DNA of 7,772 nucleotides, from the NCBI GenBank assembly GCA_030040115.1, contig JASHUH010000599.1:1-7772 (forward strand), read 5' to 3'. Position 1 is the first letter of the stretch. Every line of letters begins with the position of its first letter. The notes under the pieces are model-generated. The model saw only the letters and a list, made by a program, of their open reading frames with translations. It did no database searches and had not been told where the DNA came from. The position numbers were made by a program, and so were the translations under genes. This document shows positions 1-7,772 of this stretch, in pieces. Source of the stretch: Acidobacteriaceae bacterium. GTDB taxonomy: Bacteria; Acidobacteriota; Terriglobia; Terriglobales; Acidobacteriaceae.

Positions 1-1370
1 TGATACAACCGCTCAGCTTCCAAAAGCAAGCCGCGGTCCAGATAGGTCTTGGCCTGAGCAGACAGTCGTTGCGCTTGCTCTTCGGCCGGGAGTTTGGCGA
101 GGCGGGCCGCATCCATTTCATCGAGCATCGTGGCCGCCTGGCGAAACGCGGGGGCGTCAAACGTGCGCACGATCCGCTCCAGCGGGTCCGCGTTCCCTGC
201 GCCATTCGAGTCGGAAGCCGGTTGCAGCGCCGGGTTCTTCCATGCTGCAAAAAGCGACTGCGCCTCAGAATCATTGGGCCGCAATTTGATACATTGTTCC
301 AGTTCATTCAGCGCGGCGGTAGTGTTGCCGTGACGATGCAGGCTTACGGCAAGGTTGAAGTGATAGACGGCGGCCCGCGGATCGTCCGCAGCGGCTTGGA
401 CAAACAGCGCTGTGCCATCTTGCCCCTGCCGGCTGATGGCGACAGCTTCATTGTTTACGACTTCGGCGAGGGGTAATACTCGCGCCACATCGGTAAAGGC
501 CCGCTCGGCATTCGGATAATCACCGGAAAACAGCAGCGAAAGGCCGCGGAAAAAGCTGGCGCGAAGACCGTCAGGACCGTTGCGCTCCACCTTGGCGAAC
601 GCTTCAGCCGCGGCTTCATATTGCTGGTTGTTGTAGTCCTCCTCACCCAGCGCCATCCAGGCGCGACTGAAATCCGGACTGAGCTTCACGGCCATGTTCA
701 GGTGGCGCAATCTCTCGGCTTGATCCGGCTCGGTGATGCCGCGGATGTACTGCTCGAAGGCATCGAGGCGCATGCCTTTCCCTTCGGCGACAAAGGTCTG
801 TTGGGCGACGCTAAAGGAAGGGTCAAGCTCGCAGGTGAGCTTCCAGGCCAACGTGTCGAAGACTTCGATCATCCCCTGCAACGCGCCGCGGGAACTGACT
901 TCTTCTTTCATGCGCAAGTGAGGGACGTCCACGAGACTGGCATGGGCCACTATGTCCGAGCCCTCGGTGGTGAAACTCCCGACGACGATCGAATCGGCGT
1001 CCAGCGTTTCGGCGAGCTTGATTGAGCTGGCGCGCGAGGGTTGAAATCCTTCGGGCAAGCCCAGATGATCGAGAGCATAAATGCGATCCGCGCGGGTTGT
1101 GGGCTCGAAGCCCGCTGCGGCAAAACGGCTGCTCAGCAAATCGGCCGCCGCTTCACGAATCCAATCCAGGCTTGGCTGGCCGCTCCGATTGTCAAAGGGC
1201 AAAACCAGAAGAACGCGCCCATGGTTGGCGATCGTGGGCGGCAGATTGCCGCCGGCAGGTCCTTGGGCGTTGACGCAATCCGCTGGGAGAAAAGCGGTCG
1301 CGGCGAAGATCCCCGCGCTCGCGACGACCCATCGAAGGCCGCGCAAACGAAGTGAAAAAGAAGTGAACAC
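1..1370 (-). CDS. Secreted TPR protein with TolB/FlgO-like N-terminal part (C-terminus outside window)
   Basis: The frame is open from a GTG at 1370 to the left edge: 456 whole codons with no stop, so the C-terminus is missing. Residues 1-36 look like a signal peptide: basic LRLRGLRW, hydrophobic VVASAGIFAATAFL, then VNA before QG. Residues 50-150 (VLLVLPFDNRSG, then LDWIREAAADLLSSRF and DSIVVGSF) resemble the TolB-like/FlgO-like fold seen ahead of TPRs in many acidobacterial proteins. TPR-like helix pairs follow near 218-262, 268-300, 333-366 and from 435 on; 378-400 is a low-complexity linker. A periplasmic scaffold or assembly role is inference. No Shine-Dalgarno precedes the GTG, and a TATAAT ends 9 bases before it, so the mRNA may be nearly leaderless. 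The frame also stays open upstream to a GTG at 1442, but the signal peptide favours 1370. The reading frame is secure; the exact start is less so. Confidence 0.8.
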   Translation of the reverse strand, partial: MFTSFSLRLRGLRWVVASAGIFAATAFLPADCVNAQGPAGGNLPPTIANHGRVLLVLPFDNRSGQPSLDWIREAAADLLSSRFAAAGFEPTTRADRIYALDHLGLPEGFQPSRASSIKLAETLDADSIVVGSFTTEGSDIVAHASLVDVPHLRMKEEVSSRGALQGMIEVFDTLAWKLTCELDPSFSVAQQTFVAEGKGMRLDAFEQYIRGITEPDQAERLRHLNMAVKLSPDFSRAWMALGEEDYNNQQYEAAAEAFAKVERNGPDGLRASFFRGLSLLFSGDYPNAERAFTDVARVLPLAEVVNNEAVAISRQGQDGTALFVQAAADDPRAAVYHFNLAVSLHRHGNTTAALNELEQCIKLRPNDSEAQSLFAAWKNPALQPASDSNGAGNADPLERIVRTFDAPAFRQAATMLDEMDAARLAKLPAEEQAQRLSAQAKTYLDRGLLLEAERLY

Positions 1371-1551
1371 AACAGAGAAATTATAGGCTCTGCTGCGGAA
1401 CCAGAGATATGGAATCGACGCTGGTTTAACGCCGGCACACACGTTCCTTGGGAAAGGTGTGGGGTGTTTTTGCCCCGAAGTTAAGGCCGGTGACTCGGCT
1501 TTTAGAGAAGAGGATGAAGATCCAAGCTAACGCGGGAGCGCACAACCGGCT
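1371..1551 (-). promoter_or_regulatory. Intergenic gap with -10-like TATAAT before the TPR gene
   Basis: A perfect TATAAT lies on the minus strand at 1385-1380, which would place the transcript start about three bases before the GTG at 1370. No convincing -35 box sits 16-18 bp upstream and there is no TGn extension, so the promoter call is weak. The rest of the gap holds two small dyads. CACAC/GTGTG with an inner TTCC/GGAA spans 1436-1461. AAGGCCG/CGGCTTT with one G-U pair spans 1483-1502 and folds better on the plus strand. Neither is followed by a clean T run in the minus direction, so I see no clear terminator for the 1552-2379 gene. Confidence 0.3.
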
Positions 1552-2379
1552 TTATGGACCTGCGGAAGCGATAGGTCTCCTCCGTATGATCGGTGACGGA
1601 GACGGGGCTAGGCTAGCTTTAATCAGCTTCCCTTTGGCATCGAACATCAGGGTCCACTTCATGGGTCGCGGCAGTGCCTCAGTGTCGACAAACCCGACCA
1701 GGGCGCCCTGTTTGAGAATCCGCAATGAGGGCGGTGCAGCGAGATCCTCGGGATCGGAAGAGCTGTCCGGCTCGCCGACATGAGGATTAGCCCCCGCCAG
1801 CGCTGCATAGCACAGCCCGATTCCCAGCCAGCTTGGCTCTTCGCCCGGTGGCTCTTCGGCCCGAATGGCGTTAAAAGCCGCGATAGTGACGGGGTTTATT
1901 GGGGCGGGGGAAAAAAGAGAATAGCCTCGCCTTTCAATAGGGATAACGCGTATTCGGCCTTGTCCGTTGCGCGGAACCGAAGCCGAAAACTCGCTCACAT
2001 CGCCCGCTCCTTCGTTTCGCGTAAAGCGCAAAAAGAGGTGAGCCGGAAGCGATGTGCAGACAATTTGCCGGGGCGTCCAGTTTCCCTCGTTGAATTCCAT
2101 GCCCTCCAGTCCCGCCTGTTCAGCGATCATGGGTTCGGCGACCCCCAATAGATCGTGGTCTTTCTGTGACAGTTGGTCCGCCGGCCGTATTTCGATGGCT
2201 GGGCTGGTTGTATTCAGGGAGTTCCACGGAAAGGACATGTTCTGAGACTTCGGGGAAACGACTTTCATTTTCGGCGGAGCCGGCTGATTCTGATCGGAAG
2301 CTTGGGCAGCGCCGGAGACGGTAAAAACACCCAGGGCGGCAAGGGCAAATGCGGTGGGGAAGGATCCGAATCGTACCAT
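1552..2379 (-). CDS. Secreted protein of unknown function, 275 aa
   Basis: I do not recognise a named family. Residues 1-27 form a typical Sec signal peptide (MVRF, hydrophobic FALAALGVFTV, AQA before SD). A Pro/Ser-rich linker to about residue 60 follows. The conserved-looking core (about 95-200) carries WTPRQIVC, HLFLRFTRNEGAGDVSEFSASVPRNG, a basic strand-rich part RIRVIPIERRGYSLFSPAPIN, and GIGLCYAALAG. A C-terminal beta-like part (218-258, VGFVDTEALPRPMKWTLMFDAKGKLIKA) completes it. Its only two cysteines, C108 and C190, could form a disulfide after export. No catalytic motif is visible. A secreted protein with this core feels familiar from acidobacterial genomes, which is memory and not a search. 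It lies between two exported TPR proteins on the same strand. Its start has only a distant GGTGG upstream, so translation initiation looks weak. Confidence 0.75.
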   Translation of the reverse strand: MVRFGSFPTAFALAALGVFTVSGAAQASDQNQPAPPKMKVVSPKSQNMSFPWNSLNTTSPAIEIRPADQLSQKDHDLLGVAEPMIAEQAGLEGMEFNEGNWTPRQIVCTSLPAHLFLRFTRNEGAGDVSEFSASVPRNGQGRIRVIPIERRGYSLFSPAPINPVTIAAFNAIRAEEPPGEEPSWLGIGLCYAALAGANPHVGEPDSSSDPEDLAAPPSLRILKQGALVGFVDTEALPRPMKWTLMFDAKGKLIKASLAPSPSPIIRRRPIASAGP

Positions 2380-2431
2380 GCTGCCGATAGACTACCACCG
2401 CGTGGAGCGGCGCTCCTGGGAGAGATCCCCC

Positions 2432-2460
2432 AAAAGATAGAGCAGCCCACGGCGGGCTGC
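2432..2460 (-). terminator. Rho-independent terminator candidate after the 525-aa TPR gene
   Basis: Read on the minus strand, GCAGCCC and GGGCTGC form a perfect 7-bp stem with a 5-nt loop. The tract TCTATCTTTT follows directly. It lies 70 bases past the stop codon at 2530 and 53 bases before the start of the next gene at 2379. The T tract is interrupted, so termination may be partial, and no clear promoter is visible between it and 2379. A second small dyad, GGAGC/GCTCC at 2404-2416, has no T tract. Confidence 0.5.
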
Positions 2461-2529
2461 CCTCGATGATTCCAGGAATGGATGCCGGCTGGAGCCAGTA
2501 GTGACCCGGCCGGCGATGCGATCGGTAAT

Positions 2530-4107
2530 TTACTCGCCCGTGCGGCGTGGCCGGCGATGCACCGGAGCCGCCTTCTTCTCGGCCTGGATGAATCCATCGC
2601 TCAGGACGATCTGAGCCGTTGCCGTGCGGGTGCTGGTGGCTGGCAGCGGAGTGTAGGAGTTGTAAGTAGCGTCAAGCTCGTCTGCGGGCTGCAGATTGAA
2701 CGCGAAACCGGGCGCCGGAGCGTCTTTGCACGATACCGGCGCCTTCATGTTCACGATGAAATCGGGCGTCTTCGAGTCTTTCGCGTCCTGGGTCACCGCC
2801 ATTTTGATCACCGAGACGCTGGGATCGATCACGATCCTCCGGATCCCCGTCGTTGCCGTGAGTGCATCGCCCATTGCATCCGTGTCGGCCTTGACTCCAT
2901 TCGAAAGAATGTAGCTCTGCGCCTCCTTAATGTGAAGATCGGTGGGCGGCAGGGGCACTGCGCTGCAAGCCGCCGGCGTGGTGAGATGAACGATATAGTC
3001 CTTGGGCTTCACTTCTCTCGTGGTGGTGACGGAAACCTTCAGCACATCCGCGGGATCATCGATCACAATGCCCGGTACCGGCGTCATCTGATTCTGCAGC
3101 ACCGACCAGAGCTTTTGCGCATCGTCCTTGGTCCCGTTCGCCAGAATGAACTCTTTATCTTCCAAATTCAGCTTCGTCAGGTCGGGAGTCGTCGCCAGAA
3201 CGTTGTGCACGATCTCGGGCGGCGTGGGCGCGGGGGCAATGCTAAACGAGGATGGTGGAAAAACTGTGCCCGCCGAAGCCGACTTGACGGCATCCAGCCC
3301 ATCGAGATTGCCGTGATACCGTTTGTACCAATATTCAAGCTTCGGTTCGATCTGGGCTTTGTACGCCGCCGGCGCAAAGTTCCAAGCGCGCGCATAGAAC
3401 CAGCACGCGTCCACTTCATTGCGCGCAGGTCCCGGCTTGGCGTAGGCCTCAGCCAAATTCAGAGTATCCACCAATCCGTTCCCGGCCGTGGTCTGGTTGG
3501 CGGGATACAGCATCAACTCCTTCTTGTATTCATCGATCGCCCCCGCATAATCCTTTTTTGACACCGCATCATCGAGGGCGATGGCCGAGTCAAAAATCGG
3601 GTAGCTGACGTCGGTCATCTTCTTCCAGTCTTCATCGGAGGTCCCCGCTGGATTGGGCGCGGTCAAACCCTTCTGGGCTAGGGCCGCGGCGTCATCGCAG
3701 GTCTGGGGATCCTTGCTTTCGCCGGTGGCGTCGATGCTCTTCTGGCACTCGTTCTTCTTGATATAAACCGAGATGAGGATGGCCTTCGGGTTGGTCGGAT
3801 CCAACTGCAGCAGCCGGGTTGCCGCGCTCAGCGCCTGGTCCTGATCGTTCAACTGCTGATACGTATCGATCAACTGATCGAGCACCGCCTTCTTGACCAC
3901 GCTTTGCGGATAGGTCTTCAGAAAATCCTCAAGGGCCGCAGCTTTGGCCTTAGGATCGGTTTGGGTAATGGCATTTTGATAGGCATTGAACTCTGCCGGG
4001 TTCGAGATAGTGATCTGGCCGCTATTGTCCTGCGCGCGCAGCGCAGGCGCGGACAGGAGGCTCACACTCGCCAACGCCATCGCAAATGCAAGGACTAAGT
4101 TCTTCAT
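2530..4107 (-). CDS. Secreted TPR protein with duplicated C-terminal module, 525 aa
   Basis: The start is set at the ATG at 4107, where AGGAG sits at ideal spacing and a signal peptide begins (MKNLVLAFAMALASVSLLSAPALRA before QD). An in-frame ATG 12 codons upstream has neither. Residues 36-115 hold TPR-like helices (ALEDFLKTYPQSVVKKAVLDQL, then DQALSAATRLLQLDPTNPKA). Residues 170-265 hold more, ending in the aromatic stretch YWYKRYHGNLDGLDA. A Pro-rich linker (283-298) leads to two tandem copies of a module of about 75 residues: 313-388 (EFILANGTKDDAQ, GIVIDDPADVLKVSV, DYIVHLTTPAAC) and 392-466 (SYILSNGVKADTD, RIVIDPSVSVIKMAV, DFIVNMKAPVSC). The tail is basic (HRRPRRTGE). It is probably periplasmic or envelope-associated; partner and function are unknown. 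It lies downstream of metX but has its own promoter candidates. Confidence 0.88.
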   Translation of the reverse strand: MKNLVLAFAMALASVSLLSAPALRAQDNSGQITISNPAEFNAYQNAITQTDPKAKAAALEDFLKTYPQSVVKKAVLDQLIDTYQQLNDQDQALSAATRLLQLDPTNPKAILISVYIKKNECQKSIDATGESKDPQTCDDAAALAQKGLTAPNPAGTSDEDWKKMTDVSYPIFDSAIALDDAVSKKDYAGAIDEYKKELMLYPANQTTAGNGLVDTLNLAEAYAKPGPARNEVDACWFYARAWNFAPAAYKAQIEPKLEYWYKRYHGNLDGLDAVKSASAGTVFPPSSFSIAPAPTPPEIVHNVLATTPDLTKLNLEDKEFILANGTKDDAQKLWSVLQNQMTPVPGIVIDDPADVLKVSVTTTREVKPKDYIVHLTTPAACSAVPLPPTDLHIKEAQSYILSNGVKADTDAMGDALTATTGIRRIVIDPSVSVIKMAVTQDAKDSKTPDFIVNMKAPVSCKDAPAPGFAFNLQPADELDATYNSYTPLPATSTRTATAQIVLSDGFIQAEKKAAPVHRRPRRTGE

Positions 4108-4250
4108 TTTGTACTCCTGGGAATCGCCGATATAGAAGGTCAATCATACTCACTCGCTGACGAAATCGGCAACCGATCCGATGAGCGGGCTGAGCGCCGG
4201 GAAGACGAAACTTAAGAATTTCAAGATACCACGGTTGCCAACGCAGCAAT
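4108..4250 (-). other. Leader of about 140 nt ahead of the 525-aa TPR gene
   Basis: If transcription starts from the promoter at 4257-4285, this stretch is an untranslated leader. It contains AGGAG six bases before the ATG, a 16-nt AT-rich near-palindrome at 4207-4222 (GAAATTCTTAAGTTTC on the minus strand), the ATCGG/CCGAT dyad at 4165-4177, and a second weaker promoter candidate at 4143-4172. I see no known riboswitch fold and no ORF with a plausible ribosome binding site. Confidence 0.3.
4143..4172 (-). promoter_or_regulatory. Second, weaker promoter candidate for the TPR gene
   Basis: On the minus strand TTGCCG (4172-4167) and TATGAT (4148-4143) are separated by 18 bp, matching the sigma-70 consensus at 4/6 and 5/6. 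A start near 4136 would give a leader of about 30 nt with the AGGAG site. The -35 lies inside the dyad ATCGG-CAA-CCGAT (4165-4177), which could be an operator. This competes with the stronger promoter upstream, and both may be used. Confidence 0.35.
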
Positions 4251-4256
4251 GGAAGG

Positions 4257-4285
4257 ATTATAAAAAGCCCCCGCGCCTCTGACAA
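4257..4285 (-). promoter_or_regulatory. Strong sigma-70-like promoter candidate
   Basis: On the minus strand TTGTCA (4285-4280, 5/6 match) and TATAAT (4262-4257, 6/6 match) are spaced exactly 17 bp apart, the best promoter match in the window. It points to the TPR gene at 4107 and predicts a start near 4250. The GC-rich spacer ends in a T run that also belongs to a possible terminator for metX. Confidence 0.6.
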
Positions 4286-4310
4286 GCAATGAGGTCAAAC
4301 GGAGGGGTTT
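4262..4310 (-). terminator. Terminator-like dyad downstream of metX, overlapping the promoter
   Basis: On the minus strand AAACCCC (4310-4304) can pair with GGGG and TTT near 4271-4264, with one bulged base. An inner CCTC/GAGG helix lies between the arms, and the 3' side reads GGGGGCTTTTTA, ending in five T. It lies 130 bases past the metX stop. The stem is imperfect and the same bases make up the promoter spacer, so the T run may serve only one of the two roles. Confidence 0.3.
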
Positions 4311-4372
4311 ACGGCTGTCGGCCACAGGCGTCGACTTGGTCCGTCCTTGGGCGAACGTCCGAACGCAGTCCA

Positions 4373-4403
4373 AAACCGTCCGGCAAGGGGGCCTGCTTTG
4401 CCG
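4373..4403 (-). terminator. Weak terminator candidate just after metX
   Basis: Read on the minus strand, CGGCAA and TTGCCG form a 6-bp stem at 4403-4398 and 4386-4381. The 11-nt loop is GC-rich, and GACGGTTTTGG follows. It starts 37 bases past the metX stop codon. The T tract is short and offset by a few bases, so this is only suggestive. The rest of 4287-4439 shows no gene or other clear signal. Confidence 0.25.
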
Positions 4404-4439
4404 ATCTCGCCTCCGTGTCCCGGCGCACTTTTGGCCGAT

Positions 4440-7014
<2,575 letters not shown>

Positions 7015-7055
7015 AAACGAAAGCGGCCCGCGTCCTGACGAGGACCCGGGCCGCT
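7015..7055 (-). terminator. Strong hairpin terminator inside the metY leader (putative attenuator)
   Basis: The arms 7055-7041 (AGCGGCCCGGGTCCT on the minus strand) and 7036-7022 (AGGACGCGGGCCGCT) pair over 15 positions with a single mismatch and a 4-nt loop. TTTCGTTT follows on the minus strand. It lies 21 nt past the leader-peptide stop and 68 nt before metY. The gene upstream of metY is divergent, so this hairpin cannot end another minus-strand gene. On the plus strand no T run follows it. Control of metY-metX transcription is the simplest reading. Confidence 0.7.
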
Positions 7056-7084
7056 GGGCTCGAAGATCGGTTGCGTTCAGCGCC
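7049..7084 (-). promoter_or_regulatory. Possible antiterminator pairing in the metY leader
   Basis: On the minus strand GGCGCTG (7084-7078), which includes the end of the leader-peptide ORF, can pair with CAGCGGCC (7056-7049) with one bulged base. The second element takes in the start of the terminator's 5' arm, so the two structures exclude each other. A ribosome stalled at the Met codons (leader nt 34-48) would leave nt 80-86 free to form this pairing; a ribosome at the stop codon would cover them. The helix is only seven pairs long, so this is an inference. A separate small hairpin at 7083-7097 (GCTCTTGAGC core) could compete. Confidence 0.35.
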
Positions 7085-7163
7085 GCTCAAGAGCCGGACG
7101 GAGGGATCCCGATGGCATGCACATGGCCATGACCGCAATTCCGGACTTCGTTGAGATCGGCAT
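7077..7163 (-). CDS. Met-rich leader peptide of the metY-metX operon, 28 aa
   Basis: A 28-codon ORF runs from ATG at 7163 to TGA at 7077 on the minus strand. It begins MPISTKSG, continues to VMAMCMPSG, and ends RPALERR. Met stands at positions 1, 12, 14 and 16 and Cys at 15, so four of the first 16 codons are AUG. It is too small for a typical enzyme, lies between a good promoter and a terminator hairpin, and precedes methionine genes: the classic setting of an attenuation leader peptide. Stalling when methionyl-tRNA is short would favour read-through into metY. The predicted transcript start falls on or one base before the ATG, so it may be translated leaderless; no Shine-Dalgarno is present. 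The inner ATG at codon 12 is an alternative start. Function is inferred from position and composition only. Confidence 0.55.
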   Translation of the reverse strand: MPISTKSGIAVMAMCMPSGSLRPALERR

Positions 7164-7170
7164 TGACGGC

Positions 7171-7210
7171 AGTATCAAGGGCGCGCGGGCTTTGTGTCAA
7201 ATAAAATTTT
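7171..7210 (-). promoter_or_regulatory. Promoter of the metY-metX operon with UP-like element
   Basis: On the minus strand a perfect TTGACA (7200-7195) and GATACT (7176-7171, 4/6) are separated by 18 bp. AAAATTTTAT (7210-7201) lies directly upstream and resembles an UP element. The expected start is near 7163-7164, at or beside the leader-peptide ATG. The GC-rich spacer is less ideal. Confidence 0.6.
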
Positions 7211-7235
7211 GCGGTTGGCCGGCGCATCGAGAGTA

Positions 7236-7263
7236 TTGTAAAAGCTGGTAAGCGCCTTACGAT
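7236..7263 (+). promoter_or_regulatory. Weak promoter candidate for the cupin gene, with dyad
   Basis: TTGTAA (7236-7241) and TACGAT (7258-7263) match the consensus at 4/6 each with a short 16-bp spacer. The dyad GTAAG-CGC-CTTAC (7248-7260) lies in the spacer and -10 and could be an operator. A start near 7270 would leave a leader of about 120 nt. A TATTTT at 7315-7320 is another possible -10 without a clear -35. Confidence 0.25.
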
Positions 7264-7266
7264 TCT

Positions 7267-7284
7267 TAGGAACCGATTTCCCGC
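7267..7284 (+). repeat. Permuted 9-mer pair, copy upstream of cupin gene
   Basis: On the plus strand TAGGAACCG is followed directly by ATTTCCCGC, giving an internal GGAA-CCGAT-TTCC dyad. It mirrors the copy in the metY leader with the halves swapped. Both copies lie in leaders of divergent genes. Whether this is a binding motif or the trace of a small duplication is open. Confidence 0.5.
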
Positions 7285-7390
7285 CTAGCTCGCTGGCTCC
7301 ATATCTTTGCGCCGCTATTTTAATTTCTCTGCGCCTCTCGCCGGACTCGGCGCCGGCGCGGACAATCCAATCAGGCTGGGGATAAAAACC

Positions 7391-7772
7391 ATGGTAAAAA
7401 GGCTATTCGCGATTGCGCTTTCGTTTCCACTCGCCGCTGCCGCTGCTCCGCCGGCGCGGCAACTCACACCCCAAATTAGACCGGATATGCCGCTCGCGCA
7501 GCGCATTGCGCACACCGATCCGGCGCGCTATCGCCACATCCCGGCCGTGCACGACGGCCCGGGCGCCATGGATTTCGAGGTGCTCCTCAACTCCGACGCC
7601 CTCGACACCAACCTGCTTTTTCTCCATCGTGGCGTCATCGAGCCCAAGAGCGGCATTGGCGCGCACTTCCATAACTATTGCGAAGAGATGTTCGTCATCC
7701 TCGATGGCGAAGCTCAATTCACCATCGATGGCCGCACCGCTTTGCTCAAAGGCCCTGCGGGCGCGCCCGACC
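7391..7772 (+). CDS. Exported cupin-domain protein, N-terminal 127 aa (runs off right edge)
   Basis: The ATG at 7391 opens a frame that is still open at the right edge. Residues 1-19 form a signal peptide (MVKR, then FAIALSFPLAAAAA), so the protein is probably periplasmic or secreted. Residues 58-127 carry a cupin barrel start: FEVLLNSDALDTNLLFLHRGVIEPKSGIGAHFHNYCEEMFVILDGEAQ is split by motif here into LFLHRGVI, GIGAHFHNYCEEMFVILDG and FTIDGRTALLKGPAGAPD. Within cupin motif 1, His92, His94 and Glu98 or Glu99 are the expected metal ligands. The substrate cannot be told; cupins range from dioxygenases and isomerases to sugar-binding proteins. A GGGG lies nine bases before the start as a modest ribosome binding site. 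It diverges from metY with about 225 bp between the metY leader start and this ATG, so shared regulation is possible but not shown. Confidence 0.85.
   Translation, partial: MVKRLFAIALSFPLAAAAAPPARQLTPQIRPDMPLAQRIAHTDPARYRHIPAVHDGPGAMDFEVLLNSDALDTNLLFLHRGVIEPKSGIGAHFHNYCEEMFVILDGEAQFTIDGRTALLKGPAGAPD

Noticed and set aside
1436..1503. 5S rRNA-like wording (CCCCGAAGTTAAGGCCGG)
   Set aside because: A short GAAGTTAAG run resembles a 5S rRNA segment, but the flanking helices and the roughly 120-nt fold are absent.
2482..3561. Plus-strand open frame of 359 codons opposite the TPR gene
   Set aside because: The opposite strand has a signal peptide, an AGGAG site and an internal repeat. This frame is Arg-rich with no domain, typical of a shadow frame.
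7403..7717. Minus-strand open frame opposite the cupin gene
   Set aside because: The plus-strand frame has a signal peptide and a complete cupin metal motif, so this one is a shadow.

Overview
The window looks like chromosomal DNA from a GC-rich Gram-negative bacterium, most likely an acidobacterium (Acidobacteriota). I infer this from the style of the secreted TPR proteins, the uncharacterised secreted protein beside them, and the metY-metX pair. No rRNA or other marker gene confirms it. I see no tRNA, rRNA, CRISPR array, insertion sequence or phage gene.

Layout. Positions 1-6946 are all coded on the minus strand. From right to left: metY (5570-6946) and metX (4440-5573) form a translationally coupled pair with a 4-base ATGA overlap. 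A secreted TPR protein with a duplicated C-terminal module (2530-4107) follows, with a strong promoter candidate ahead of it. Then come a secreted protein of unknown function (1552-2379) and a large secreted TPR protein with a TolB/FlgO-like N-terminal part (1-1370), which runs off the left edge. On the plus strand a secreted or periplasmic cupin (7391 onward) diverges from metY and runs off the right edge. The gene-poor regions are 4108-4439 (candidate terminators, promoters and a leader of about 140 nt) and 6947-7390 (the metY leader and the divergent control region).

MetX acylates homoserine and MetY exchanges the acyl group for sulfide to give homocysteine, so the two genes form the direct-sulfhydrylation branch of methionine synthesis.

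The most interesting part is the leader of metY. A good sigma-70-type promoter (TTGACA, 18 bp, GATACT) would start transcription on or one base before the ATG of a 28-codon ORF. That ORF holds a Met-Ala-Met-Cys-Met cluster. Its stop codon lies 21 nt before a 15-bp GC-rich hairpin with one mismatch, which is followed by a broken U tract, and metY begins 68 nt after that tract. No upstream gene on this strand could use the hairpin as its own terminator, because the neighbour is divergent. The arrangement therefore reads as a classical leader-peptide attenuator sensing methionyl-tRNA. I know of no well-described methionine attenuator of this type, but I could not search for one.
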